DNA of 64,000 nucleotides from Pyrenochaeta sp. MPI-SDFR-AT-0127 (lineage: Eukaryota; Ascomycota; Dothideomycetes; Pleosporales; Cucurbitariaceae), in assembly GCA_020747015.1 (NCBI GenBank), contig JAGTJM010000001.1, positions 1,302,001-1,366,000 on the forward strand. The letters are read 5' to 3'. Of the stretch, positions 46,556 through 58,256 are shown piece after piece. Below the pieces are notes generated by a model, which saw only the letters and a program-made list of their open reading frames with translations, had not been told where the DNA came from and ran no database searches. How positions within the stretch are numbered: the stretch's first letter is position 1; each line of letters begins with the position of its first letter. Both the position numbers and the translations under genes were made by a program.

Positions 46556-48088
46556 TTAGACCCTTGTGAATGCATCAATGTCTACCCGTTGGTAAAATGA
46601 TACATGCCCAAACGTCTCCCAATACTGGGCCAGACGATCGTGAGAGATGAGTATAAGTTGAGACGTCATATAGTTGTCTATCAACTGTCAGTAGTGCACA
46701 TTTATTCGAATTCTTTGGCTGTGCTTACCATCTCTAAAGCCTCTCGCGGCAATGTGCCCTACACTCTTCACGATCCTGGCACCCTTGAAAATATCTTCAG
46801 TCGCAACTCGTAATAAACCATTAGGGCCAATGTCCGGCGCGATAAACGTGTACTCTCCTCGCGGAATATTTGGATCGCCAGTCAATTTGACAGCTTCGAT
46901 GCGGCCACTGTAAATGCTTTCATCCTCGCCCGTCTCCATTGGCTCTGCTGGCGAACCTGCTTCTGTCTCGTGGAACGCCTCCTGCAGAGTCGCAACACTG
47001 TCCTCCAGATCATCTGCCGTCTCTGGCTCATCTTCATCGCCCGAAAGTGCAGCATCGGGTGCCGTGCTCCATGAGCCTGCACTACTCACACTTCCTTCAC
47101 GCTCACGAGCTCGCAATGCCCACTCTGCCCGCTCAGGTAGTGGTTTCGGATCATCCGGCTGCATAATGGCCAGGAATTCGCACCCATGACCCGCATAATC
47201 GCCGCACCAGATACCCTGCCACGGCTTCTTTGGTGTTGGGGTGTAGAACTCTTCAGGAAGAGTAGCCCATGTCGAAACATCCTCGCCAATGCGCATGCTG
47301 ACACCCTGCGGTCGAGACGAGAACTCGACCCATTTCCTGATTCTGAAAGTTGATGTCGAGAGCTGATCGAGAACTGCTGGCTTTTGCGAAGGCTGCCTAA
47401 ACCCAGAAGGAGGTGCGTCATTACGCGTTCGCTCTAGGCTTGGTAGTGTCAGTGGTGGCCAGACAGGTGTCGCGGCTGTCGTAATGGCAGTGGGCCATGG
47501 TCTGGTCAGCATAAGTTTTGAAAACAAGCCAGCGGATGCTCGAGGTGCTCCGCTATAAACACTCATCAGTATTTCCGTCTGCAGTCGCTGGCCAGAGTCC
47601 CTGCTCGCATTCTCGTACGCCTCGGCGTCCAAACGAATAACTGGAACATTAAGGTCTAACTGTATACGCGGATTAAACGTGTGAATTATAGCATCTGGGT
47701 TGTAATCCCAAGTCTGAAATGTAGGCTGTCGTCTTTCGGCAACCACGGTGTATGCTTCGATCGCATTGATTCTGTGATCGTAGCGTGCAACAAGCAGCTT
47801 CCCAGTATGAGCAATATCAGCGAACCAGATTTTCTTTTTGGCCAGAAACCAGTACGGATGATGCTGTTTGAATAGTTCTCGCCATGTTTTGTTGGTGGGC
47901 CTGGGGATTGGTGATGGTACTTGGGCCTGAACGAATGGTTCCCATAACGTGTCTTGCAATGAATGGTCGTGCAGCGCGTGATTGACGCATCCTATCGTAA
48001 GGAGGTCTGATAGTGTGAGGTGACTGATAATGTTGTGGATGAGTTCAGACGGCAGGGCAAGTAGAGGCGAAACTTCGGCTGCATCCAT
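46556..48088 (-). CDS. F-box protein, FBXO31-like
   Basis: Exons 48088-46729 and 46677-46556 joined across a 51-nt intron give 493 residues. Start at ATG 48088 (MDAAEVS); the frame is open upstream without an ATG. The F-box is at residues about 9-50: LLALPSELIHNIISHLTLSD and LLTIGCVNHALHDHSL, for Skp1 binding. The middle has a beta-rich substrate-binding-like domain (WQGIWCGDYAGHGCEFL), an acidic disordered insert at about 335-400, then GEYTFIAPDIGPNGLLRV and AARGFRDDNYMTSQLILIS, DRLAQYW, FGHVSFYQRVD. That C-terminal arrangement resembles FBXO31-type F-box proteins, which recruit substrates to an SCF ubiquitin ligase. The acceptor TTGATAG was chosen because it alone restores this conserved tail. 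Substrate unknown. Confidence 0.88.
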
Positions 48089-49515
48089 ATTGGTGATCCC
48101 TGTGCCGGGTCGTAGGGTTCCTGCAGTTCGTATTGCCAAACTCTTTCGAGGGTTCAAGGTGTAAAGGTGTTTGCTCAGTTCTGTAGGAAATTCAGACGCA
48201 AGAATAACAGATTCCAAGGTGTGTTCAGGCCGGGCGGTGGAGGGTATAGGAGCAAACCCAACCCTTGGACCACAGACGTCAGGATCTCACGTCTTCCAAA
48301 TCCCCACCTCGAGACAATACTTCTCCTCGACCCAAACTCAGGTCCAAATCATGTGTTCCGGGGTAGGTCGTACCGCAGGGTGTGGGTAAAGTTGGAGTGC
48401 TTGGTAGTCCCTTCTCGGCAAAGAGTTCGCAGTCACACCTTCCAACTTCTGTCTAGCCGCACTCACGGCTGGCGAGATTGGCGTCAACAAGCAACGAATA
48501 CGACGACTATGCACGATCAAGGTGCTCTCGGCAATCTTATATAAGGTGTTAGACCTGCTGCTTTCGGTATCTTGAGGATTTGGCGCGCTGACGATGCGTC
48601 TGCGATGTCGGGGTTGATGTGAGGTAAGGATGGGTGCCGAAATGGGGCTGATGGTCCGCGACGGGGGCGGCTGGGCCAACGCAAAACAGGCCAAAGATAG
48701 TATTCAGGCACGAGGTATCAGGAGAGAAGGGGTTGGCAAGCTGCAAATGCAAATACTACCACAGGGATAGATATGTGTTGTGGTGCAGGACTCACCATGC
48801 ATCATGACGGATACGTCTGCGTGACGTCTGTGCCCGCCGCTAGTTATGGTGGACTGGCTGCGTCCACGGTGTGGGGGAATCTGCCACACCTCACTTCCCT
48901 GTCCATCTTGAACAACAACACCAACCGCACTCTTTGCCGAAACATAGCCATCATCCCACTTCAAATCTCTCCTGAACCCGGACTTGAGGCTGCTCTTCCT
49001 TCTCGCGCCAACTCCCTCGTGCTTCCTGTCCGAACTTCGGCCCGCCTCCTGGACCGTGTCAAGCTATTGGAAGGATGACGCGGCGTGGTTGGACATTATT
49101 TCCATTCAGGCATGGCAATCCGTGCATAACAGAGTACTCATCAACAATGCTGAATGTGCCATTGCTCTCTCCAGTTCACTTTTGAGCGTCTCGGAATATT
49201 CCATGTCCTCATTGCGATCGCCAGGCACCGCCATGTCCACCTAGGAATGATCTGCAAAATGGAGCAGAATCATGTGGAACATTCATGCATTCACTCGCGA
49301 TACTAATCTCCCTAGTCAACATGTGTCAACGAGTATCCGCTGAACTACTATTCACTAATCAAAAAGCAATGGGGTATCGCGCTTAAAAGCGGTGCAAAAT
49401 GCTCAAAGTCAAAGACTCAACCTGCCTGCCGATGAAACACCGCTTCCAACACGTGTACATTGCGTAGTCTCCAGCAACACGCATGTCACGGCATTCTCCT
49501 CCATATATCGAGCAC
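48089..49515. other. Intergenic, 1.4 kb
   Basis: Upstream DNA of the F-box gene and 3' flank of the next minus-strand gene. Short ORFs on both strands, including a 101-codon plus-strand ORF at 48773-49078, show no domain. No gene is supported. Confidence 0.5.
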
Positions 49516-52165
49516 CTATGGATACTCTATCGGTCCCTCAGCTTCCAGTTCATCAAGCTTCTTCATTTCACTCTGAAACCAGTTTAGGGTAGAAATTTCT
49601 TGACAGACATCAGCACTGGTGTTCTCCTGCTCGTACACTTCCAACGCCGGTTCATCCATTTGCCACGTCCAAGGTCGATCCCAGGTCCTGTTGGAAATGG
49701 GATCGTCAGACAGCCCATGTGAGGGACGACCAACTAACAGACTACTGGGTGAGGGCGTGACGTTTTGCGTCCTAGTCACATTTACCTCTGGGCTCTCACT
49801 GTTGTCAGCTGGCTCCAGGGTGCCTTCCAACGTCGAACGGCCAGCTTCTTCCCGCGTTTGCGAAGCCTCGCTCCAAACTTCTTCTGCCATCTTAGAAAAT
49901 GGCGCTGCTTCAGTAGCATCTTCTCTTGCCTGGGTTTTCAGAACCCTGACAATCTTTTCAGTAACGCCTTCTAGGTCGTGTTTGTATGGCCCTTTAAAAA
50001 GATTGAAGCCGCCTACGTACACTGGCTCGACCTGCTTCATCTGGCGTAGAATTGCGGCCATGGCTGTCTGTTGAAAGTCATGGACCGTATTTGGAGTCCG
50101 TGTGGGTGCTGCTGGAATAATTCTGGTGGTCGATATTCTCTTCGCAGAGGCGGAGGATGGCTGTTGTGCCTCTGACAACGCAGCAGGGGCAGCAATCGAT
50201 GCCCGTCTAGCATTGACTTTTTCGGTCATCAAGGCTTGGGGAGGAGACACCGAATTAATGTCGACTGGATGAGCCACCGGTTGCTGTTGCTCTTGGATAG
50301 CAGCCCTTGCGACCGATGTTGCCACAAGTTTATGGCGCGTCTGAACAGCTCGAAGGAGGCTATCAATTTGTGCCATCTTCTGCTTCGCAGCAATCGTTTT
50401 GTTGTACCAATGGTCCCATGTGATGTGAGCAACGTGAAGATCTCCAGCTACCACTGCTTGCTCAACCGCCTTCTTGAAACCAGTCTTGTCCTTGCTAATG
50501 GACTTCTTCTTCGCATTCACATCAAGACCGTCCTGGCAGCACTTCGAAGTCCCGTTGATGTGCCTACATGCATACCTACCATCCGATCGCTTGGCACAAT
50601 CCTCGATCCTATCTGCCCAAGGATACTCAGGCGCAGGTACCTTGTCGAGTGGATGTTTGTATACATCTGGCTTCAGGCCCGCCTGTGCCCACTGTTTTCG
50701 GATATGCAAGATCTCCGCTGGAGACGTCATGCCTGCTGTTCGCGGGATGCCGTTGGGAAGCTGTGTTTTCGTATCTTTCTCAGCATGAGCTAGTTGCTGA
50801 ACATGTGGCTTTCGACGAACCCGTCTTTCTATTGGCGGCGTAGAAATTCCCATGAACTTCTCCCATGCGTACAGCTTCTCATACCAAGTAGTCTTTGATT
50901 CTTTGCGCCTTGGCTTCCACCAAGCCTCAATGGCATCCCTGTGCGTTTCATATCGCTGCAAATCCCCTTCGATGCGGTCGGTACGGCATTTCTTTGCAGC
51001 CTTCTGCTCATCCGTATCTTCCAAGACCTCCAGACGCCGCTTCTGACCTACAGTCAGAGCCTCTACTCCTGGTTCCGAAGGATAACTAGAGGAGATGTGG
51101 CTTTCCTCTTCATTCGAAGAAACGGAGGTCAAAGGGGTGTTTGGAGCGATTTTACTTCCAAAGACCGCTGTTTGGTCTGACCATGGTGATTGCGTGTCGC
51201 TCTGAAGGTCTATTGGATTTTTCTTCGAGTTCCCTTGCAAGGATGTCGCGACATCCTCCTTGCTATGTTGGAACTGTTGGTTCCGCACGGTCGCTGGTGG
51301 AATCCACCTACGAAGGTGGCCATCTTCAAACTTAGCCTCAGCCCAGGCAGCTCGAATTATCTCAGCGCCGGTCACCGCGACGGCGCTGGCTTGTCGCAGA
51401 AAGACCTGCTTGAGACTCTCCAATCGCACGTTCTTGTCCGAGGTATGTCCCTCAGTATATTGTGCGTACCATACGCGCTCCTTCTGCTTCAAACTTTCGC
51501 TCAACTCGCAGATTAGCTGCCAAAAAACATTTGCGTTTGGACTCGTGATACCCTCACGCAGCCATGAGTTGCCAAACACGGCCATGGTTGCATGTGTGTT
51601 ATATCGTTGGGCTGGCGTCAGTGACCTGAGATCAAAGATCATTGAGGGGACGAGGACTAGGTCTGCCAGTGCCACTCGTAGAACCTTGTTCAGTTGTATA
51701 CCCCGGACCTGTGTTTCGTTGGGGGTAGTGGAAGCTGGAGGGCTGAGGATATCTGGTTGTGCCTCCTGAAGCCATCGCCCCTGTAGCTCTACCAAGCTGT
51801 GGGTGTCTATTCATGTTAGATGCATCAATCGTAACAACCATGGAGGCACACACCGCAACACTGGCTGGAACGTATCCAGCAGGAACAATAGAAGACGTTG
51901 ATTGAACGCCCATATTTGCATACGCAACCGAGTGCTGTGCATTGTTAGACATAGTAAAATGCAACTAGATAATTTCAAGCAATCATACCGTAGCTTGTGC
52001 ATTGTTGCCGCTATACGTATAGGGCAATGCGTTGTATCCCATATTGTTTTGACAAGCAGAATAGCTGTTGTTGCATAGTTGCTTGTGAGGACCGAATTGA
52101 TACCCATCATGCAGACGTTTACGTGAATTCGCATCAGGCGCGGGATTGTGTGGTGGTTGTGCCAT
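49516..52165 (-). CDS. Large uncharacterised protein, 846 aa
   Basis: Three exons, 52165-51989, 51934-51852 and 51796-49516 (introns 54 and 55 nt), give 846 residues. Exons 1 and 2 encode a Gln/Asn/Pro-rich N-terminus with a basic patch (ANSRKRLHDG). Exon 3 begins with a helical, hydrophobic-patterned stretch (LNKVLRVALADLVLVPS, RYNTHATMAVFGNSWL, WYAQYTEGHTSDKNV, AEIIRAAWAEAKF), then a charged region. A Cys/His cluster, ACRHINGTSKCCQDGLD at about residue 490, resembles the C-terminal Cys/His motif of Mer3/HFM1 meiotic helicases, but no helicase motifs are present. The rest is Gln/Ser/Glu-rich with coiled-coil potential. Second-intron placement (GT|GTGTGC donor) is the least certain junction. 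No family identified; probably a nuclear or DNA-associated factor, a guess. Confidence 0.75.
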
Positions 52166-53974
52166 TTTAATGATCGTCTACCCATGCAACAGAGCAATGT
52201 ATAAAAGAGTGGAGAATCAATATACCGTGGAGCGATAACTCGACGTTGTGTTTCGAGGCGACAATTTGGCCTGGTTGAAGGCGCTTCGTGAGCAAGAAGG
52301 AATTGTATCTGGCTACGCAGGAAGAAAGATCTATACACTCGCGGGTGCCCATATTTCTCAAGTGAAAGGAGAATATCCAGCACGTGTAGTCGAAATCAGG
52401 CGCCAGAGACCCTGAATTTCATCATGAGGACAGGAGCGGGGTGAAAGTTCGTTAGATTCACTCATGACGTACTATCATGTTGCGTTGTTGGGCATTAAAG
52501 TGAGTCGCGACGAGCAGAAAGCCGCGCTTCATCGATGCGGCCTAAGCGAACATGAGAGCTCCAGTATCGAAGCGAGCACACTTGGACGAGTTATTAAAGT
52601 GGGAACCAAATAGAATAAGATTGAGCTGATACTATATCAGAGACTATCTGGGGTGGAAGAAGGGAAGAAGCGACTTGACAGCCATTGAGCTTCCTTAAGA
52701 AGGGTACCTTTGGAGGCCAAGCGCAAAGCTGGTTCGGTAGACTATCAAGAAAGATCAGGGCAGTGTTATACAGTGTTTTCTGTCAACGAAACAATCATGG
52801 GCGACATGAAATGTGGACGCTATGGAGTTGCGCTAAGCAAAAGTATAAAAGATCTCGAGAAGTCAAAAGTTCTTCCTGTCCCTATCTACTTGCACTGTTG
52901 AAGTGTAGTCGATCGGTTTGCAGGGTGAGCAACACGATCCCGATTAAGTAGCCTTCGCACGGATGAAACTAGCGAAATGGGCACGTATCTTTCCTCAAAA
53001 TGCAAGCATCATTGTTTTCTATATCTTGCCTAAGCCAACCTACTTGCTCAAAGTTCTTCTACAGGATATGGTCTACCCATCATCATCCTGTACTTAAGAT
53101 TAATTGGCTCATAAGCTTCGTCTTGAAAAAGATCTTTGAATATCCTAAAAATATTATCCTATAGATACATTAGACGTCGCAACGATGCCTTAAATTAGAT
53201 GCATCGTGCCACCTACAACAATATAAACATCTAATCGGCAGGAAATATCTGGGAGGTAAATTCTGTATCCTCAGAGCTGGCCATCTACGATGCTACTGTT
53301 GAAGCCTTTTCGAAATTGTCCTAAATCTCGACCTCTTCATGGGAATGAAGTGCTTATTTGGTTACAAGCATTATGGTGCGAGCTCATTCTATTAGTTACC
53401 CTAAAGTTCATGTTCTATCAAATAAGATCAAGACGTCACCTGCTCTAAGATTGTGTGGCCTCTGTGGCGAAAGTCTTTTCCCACCTTATTTGCAATTATA
53501 TCATTGCTCCGAAGATGTTCGCTTCAAGTAGGTCTTAATTTCATCTGAAAAAGTCTTTTCAGATACATCTCAGGGGATAACGAAAGCCCTGTTAATGTGC
53601 AAGTCGAAGTGGGCGTGGTAAATATTGTGCGTGATTTCCAAAGAGGCGCAGCACTGGATGAAGCCAAATTTGATGACCAGCCTTGATTTATCTCCAATAT
53701 GTTTTCCTAGGTTTACGAAACAGCATAGATGCCCATTTTCTATATGTACCTATAAACAGATCTTGTGGGCTTACATGACGGATCCGTTGGTTGGTCCTTC
53801 TTGAGGATGCCTACCCATGGAACTTCTGTGATAAAACTCTCAAAATCAAAGTGTGTCATATTATAAAAGGCCTTCACAGACCTTCAATTGCTCCTCAATT
53901 CGAACAAAATTCGTATTGAAAATCTTTGCCGATCAACAATTCCAAACTTTCACCAGAATTCACATATTGACATC
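52166..53974. other. AT-rich gene-poor stretch
   Basis: AT content rises after about 52.4 kb, with many TA-rich words and stops in all frames. No ORF over about 90 codons has a plausible start. The last about 200 bases lead into the RING-like gene, with a TATAAAAG-like box at about 53861. It could be a decayed, possibly RIP-mutated insertion, but no transposon protein is readable. Confidence 0.45.
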
Positions 53975-54736
53975 ATGGCCATCCCAACGTTCACCGAATT
54001 CCTAACAAGTGGCCTCTCACCCCATACACCAGAAGACATGAGCAACGATTGCAGTATTTGCACTTTATCATGGCATGACGATTCTAAAGATATCGTGGCT
54101 TTATCATGCCTCCATAACTTCCACAAAGAGTGCATCGAGCACTGGGTGACAGAAGGCACAAGTATGGTTGCGACCTGTCCTTTTTGTCGCCTACCGCTGT
54201 GCCACCGACCCTCAACACCCCTTAGCACGGGCGGATGGGTTGTTTTTGGAATGGAAACAGACGAGGAATACGGTTGGGAAGGCCTTGATGCAGCTATTGA
54301 GGGTGCTCGTATTCATTTAAGCAGCATTTACTCGCTGACACACAGCACATGGGCCAATCGCAACGAGGATGGGAATTCTAGCGAGGATGATGAGAACGAT
54401 ATTGAGTGGGCAGAAATCGTTTGTGAAATCCTCAACGCGATCAATACTTCCTCTGTGCGACCACTTGTACCTGGCAGTGTGGCCGAGTATGCAGTAGTCA
54501 GAGCGATTGTAGACTCACTCAAAGAGTGTTGGCAAGAGGAAGGTCTTGATTTATCTCAACTTGAGGCCGTATTGGAAGCTTTTGAAGAATGCGAGGAGCA
54601 TGCAGCGTTCTGCACTATCGACGAGGCATATGCAGCAGCGGGACTAGCGGAGCTGGCGGAGGTGGCACTGAGATGGGATAGCGAACTTGACGAGGACGCC
54701 ATATCAAGACAGCTGGCAGATTTTGGTATTTTCTGA
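53975..54736 (+). CDS. RING-H2 finger protein, 253 aa
   Basis: Single exon from the ATG at 53975 (MAIPTFTEF); the frame is open upstream without an ATG. The RING-H2 is near the N-terminus, about residues 27-72: DCSICTLSW, then LSCLHNFHKECIEHW with Cys, His, His and Cys, then ATCPFCRLPLC. This is the cleanest RING of the four in the window. The remainder is acidic and helical (SEDDENDIEWAEIVCEILNA, LEAVLEAFEECEEHAA), ending LADFGIF. A TATAAAAG-like box lies about 115 bp upstream. RING-H2 proteins usually bind E2 enzymes and catalyse ubiquitin transfer; substrate and partners are unknown. It sits alone in AT-rich DNA. Confidence 0.8.
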   Translation: MAIPTFTEFLTSGLSPHTPEDMSNDCSICTLSWHDDSKDIVALSCLHNFHKECIEHWVTEGTSMVATCPFCRLPLCHRPSTPLSTGGWVVFGMETDEEYGWEGLDAAIEGARIHLSSIYSLTHSTWANRNEDGNSSEDDENDIEWAEIVCEILNAINTSSVRPLVPGSVAEYAVVRAIVDSLKECWQEEGLDLSQLEAVLEAFEECEEHAAFCTIDEAYAAAGLAELAEVALRWDSELDEDAISRQLADFGIF

Positions 54737-57314
54737 TCTTCTCGTACTGTTACTGCTGTCAATGGAGCTTTGCTAGCTCTATGGATTTCAATTGAACATA
54801 CTTCCATGTTGAAACATTTCAAACTATATAAATCTTTACAAAGAAGTCAATGCAGGCGATGCCGACAATATCGATAGGCCGACTAGTTGAGGATGAATGG
54901 GTGAGGGTTGGGCTGTTGGTGCGCTTTTGAAGTGCATACCATATACCTAACCGATACGGACTGGAGAGGAAGGATCGGAAAGATGTATAGGCCAGCGGGT
55001 CGCAGTCAGTCATCTCGAGCTTGTCAACGTCGAGATCGTGTCTCTGAACAATGCGATTTACCCTGTATGATGATATAGTTTCGACGAAGATAGTTCTAGC
55101 CATAATCGCTTCCGAGGCTCTTACCTCCACTGGGCTTCCGCAATTGCGCTTGGCTGGTGACAGCTTGTGGCGCTTGCCTTTCTAGCTCCTCTAGTGTTGA
55201 AGCTGCTTGCGGCAGCGACCATCATGCAGCGCGAAGATGTCAATATCCCTCGCGATGACGAAAAGCCACACCTCTCGATGCCAGGACGCAATCCAGCTTC
55301 GAGGTCTACATCCCAAGTGAGGTATTCCAAGTATTATCCGGCCCAGCCGAACTCGTCCTTCCATTCTCTCAGCACTATAGTTATCCTATTCATTGTCGCT
55401 GGCACGAAACTTCCCAGATGCTTATTGTCGGCACACTTGGCGCTTCCTACCCTCTTACTCTCGCCGTTATTGTTCTCATGCTTATCAAAGCTCAGCCGTT
55501 GTACGCCGAATACTAGCATCTCTTTCTTGTTGCTATTCTAGCGGCCATGTTCGGTGGAGTCGATGTGTGGGTCACTACTGAAGGGCGTGTTGGAAACGAT
55601 CTGGTCGAGTCTGAGAACCATAGCAAACATGGTTTGGTTGTGCTCAGAAACCGGGCGGGCCAAATGATGGGTGGGTGCGGGATTGACAAGATCGGTGCAT
55701 ATAAGTTATACGGATGGCAAGGTCAGGTTGCAAGGATAGTTACGAATTAAGATGATTTGGACGCGCCACGGAATTCAATTAAGGCATCTGGGGACGAGAA
55801 AGTAAAGTCTCCTCTCATAAGCTCCTCTTGCAGAGTACAAGTGGACTGGATCTCAATGCTGAAAAGGCTCTCTTAGGAGAGTTATATTTCTTGTAATTAT
55901 CATTTGCATATCTGAAAATTTGACATATTGAAGTCTTTCTACCGGAAAGTCATTCAGTCGTTGGCTTCAGGGACTAAAAGTTGATAAACGCTCTTGGCCT
56001 ACAATTCTATTTTCGTGTTACAATAGCTCTCTAATATTTACCTTGTTGCCTTCACTCTTTTGCAACAATACACACTCTCGCTCGAACTGCAGCTTCTGCG
56101 GCTTCTGCAGCTCCGTGTACAAATCGTACAGGGCTCTTGTGGGGTTGATTGAACGAGATGGGCTGTGTGAGAAGGCTGGAACGGCACTTCGATACGCAAA
56201 GCATCATGTCGAACTACACAATACGTGTTGCACCAGACTACTTTGGCCAGAGCACCTCTTGGGCCCCGCACTTTGCAACTTCTGTGAACTTTCCTGGTAT
56301 TCATCGCCGTTGTGCCGACTGACTGAGAAACCGAAGAGTATGCACACTTGGCAAATGGCCCCGTCATCTGCTGTATGTTCCTGAGCTGGCGTATTAAGCT
56401 TGGCAGCCTGGGAACATGTATTACGGGATCAAAGAGCTGGAGTACAACGCTATCACTTACGCTTGGGGAAGATAGAGCCTAAACAAACACAAATTTCCAG
56501 AGGTCGACGCGCCATATTTCCATTGATGGAGACGATTGGCCCATCCCCAGTGTTGATTCGAACATTTCATCATCGAGCAACTCGAACTTGCAGTCACATC
56601 TGCGGCTTCCCGGACGCGCCAGGAGAACGAAGAAGATGTATACTTCATCTGCATTGACATAGCAGGCTTCACATAGCGGGAAGATTCACAGTCCGCTGCT
56701 GAAATTTGTTGCCAGCCGCTCGTTCTCAAGGGAGCACAATGCATTTTTTATGATTGACGGGTGTGCCTGATATAGAGTTGAAGAAAACAATCCTTGATTT
56801 GTGGTGGTTTGAGGACCAAGAGCCATCAGAATATACCCGTAAGCATAAACGAGCGAACAGGAACCTGTGCGTCTTCTTGGCGGCCCACGATTTTCTTTGT
56901 TGTGGACTCTTTAGGAAGAATCTCTGCGATGTATGGTGCGTAACTATTTTCGTCTGATCTTAATCTTGTCCTGCGCACCGATAAGGACGGGGTATGTGAG
57001 AAGGCAGACATTTTGTACCCCTCGCAAGCAAATACAGGTGAACGCGTACTGCGACTCTCGGTTCGATGTAATTCACTCTAGCCCCTCACTTCCAGTTGAC
57101 ATATCTCCGAATGTTAGACTATCTATTTTGCTTGAAAATTCGGAAAATATAATATCTAATACGACTTTGAACATAGAAAGGGCTATTCCGAATGGATTTT
57201 AGATATTATCATTAAACCGTCCGACTCGTGCCTACGTTCTCCTGTGAGCTCGTCTTTTCACCCTATCGCCTTTCAACGCTTTCCTTGAAGTAACAAATTC
57301 TGTCAACATATGCG
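54737..57314. other. Relic-rich intergenic stretch
   Basis: The stretch contains broken coding scraps. On the minus strand, bases about 54960-55140 give VNRIVQRHDLDVDKLEM and similar protein-like reading. On the plus strand about 55420-55640 reads as membrane-helix-like sequence (see the pseudogene entry). Near 56400-56470 one frame reads EYNAITYAWG, like the start of a HET domain, then stops. No intact gene is supported. Confidence 0.4.
55420..55640 (+). pseudogene. Possible decayed membrane-protein fragment
   Basis: In one plus frame the sequence reads MLIVGTLGASYPLTLAVIV, then LMLIKAQPLYAEY, a TAG, and HLFLVAILAAMFGGVDVWV. Two hydrophobic helix-like runs on either side of a single stop suggest a former membrane protein. 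No family is recognised; chance is possible. Confidence 0.25.
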
Positions 57315-58256
57315 TCAAGATTGCGGCGTAGCTGTTACAATCGGACTATTCCTCATAGTTCGAGTTTGTGGGCTGATAGGAGTAAAGGCAGTGCCGAGTG
57401 GCGTGGTTGCCGATGATTCTGTACCATGGTGAGATAATCTCCATGCGAATGGACGAGAATTACGCCAGATTTCTTCAGGGATGTCTGGTTCACCGTGCGA
57501 TCCGCTGCGAAGATAGTGCATATCAGTAACAGAATAGTCCCCAGCAGTGTCCCGTACATCCAGTATCGGCGCAACAGAGGGACAATCTTTCTGCGCAGCT
57601 CGTTTCCGTAAGAGATTGTATGTCGATGGTGAATCATACTGAAATGGCTCATATCGGGATTCATGTGAACTTAGATGCAATGTAGTCGAAGAGTATGCTG
57701 GAGGCAAACTGTTCATCCCCCGCCATTCCTTTTTGGTACACAACTTCTCTCCCTTATGCTGAACAAAAAATCTAGTACACCGCTCAATGATGTTGGGATT
57801 TTGAGGAATTCCATAGTCATGCTTGAAGGGCAAGGAACAGCGACACACAATGTTTTTATCTTTACTTGCGTAATGAAAATCGTCGATGTCCACACCATAC
57901 TCACGCCACATGTCTTTTCGCTTCTTCTCATAAATACCAAATTGTGTGATAGTAGTTGACTCGATGTTGCGACGCTCCATGTAAAGTGCTAGGCTGATGC
58001 TGAAGCGGGATAAGTCGGGCGGTAAGGAGACAAAGGTCTCAGGATGTCGATTTGGGTTTGCGCAACGGCATACGCGCGTACAACCTCTCCCAATATAATG
58101 CAATTCATGCTGCTGATTAGATGCGGACGTATAGCGCCCTGAGAAATCGTCTGCGTGGCGGATATCGATTCTACCGGTCTTCTTACTGCGAACAAAAATA
58201 AACTTATTCTTCTTCAATAAAGCCATGGTATGGTGAATGGCAGTGGATATTCGCAT
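57315..58256 (-). CDS. Orphan protein, 313 aa
   Basis: A single uninterrupted ORF of 313 residues from the ATG at 58256 (a second ATG lies 30 bases in). An intact ORF this long is notable in AT-rich DNA. Visible features: a basic N-terminus (LLKKNKFIFVRSKKTGR), Cys motifs CTRVCRC and VCRC, a Tyr/Arg-rich middle, and a Ser/Thr/Pro-rich C-terminal third. No signal peptide or membrane helix is apparent. I recognise no family. It could be a lineage-specific gene or part of a larger spliced one. Confidence 0.5.
   Translation of the reverse strand: MRISTAIHHTMALLKKNKFIFVRSKKTGRIDIRHADDFSGRYTSASNQQHELHYIGRGCTRVCRCANPNRHPETFVSLPPDLSRFSISLALYMERRNIESTTITQFGIYEKKRKDMWREYGVDIDDFHYASKDKNIVCRCSLPFKHDYGIPQNPNIIERCTRFFVQHKGEKLCTKKEWRGMNSLPPAYSSTTLHLSSHESRYEPFQYDSPSTYNLLRKRAAQKDCPSVAPILDVRDTAGDYSVTDMHYLRSGSHGEPDIPEEIWRNSRPFAWRLSHHGTESSATTPLGTAFTPISPQTRTMRNSPIVTATPQS

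Noticed and set aside
54960..55330. Minus-strand spliced gene with exons at about 55330-55140 and 55080-54960
   Set aside because: A GTAAGAG donor and CATACAG acceptor join in frame, but no start, end or family could be found, and the alternate upstream frame hits a stop at the join.
56400..56500. HET-domain-like start (EYNAITYAWG)
   Set aside because: Only ten or so residues match before a stop, and downstream frames do not continue the HET domain.
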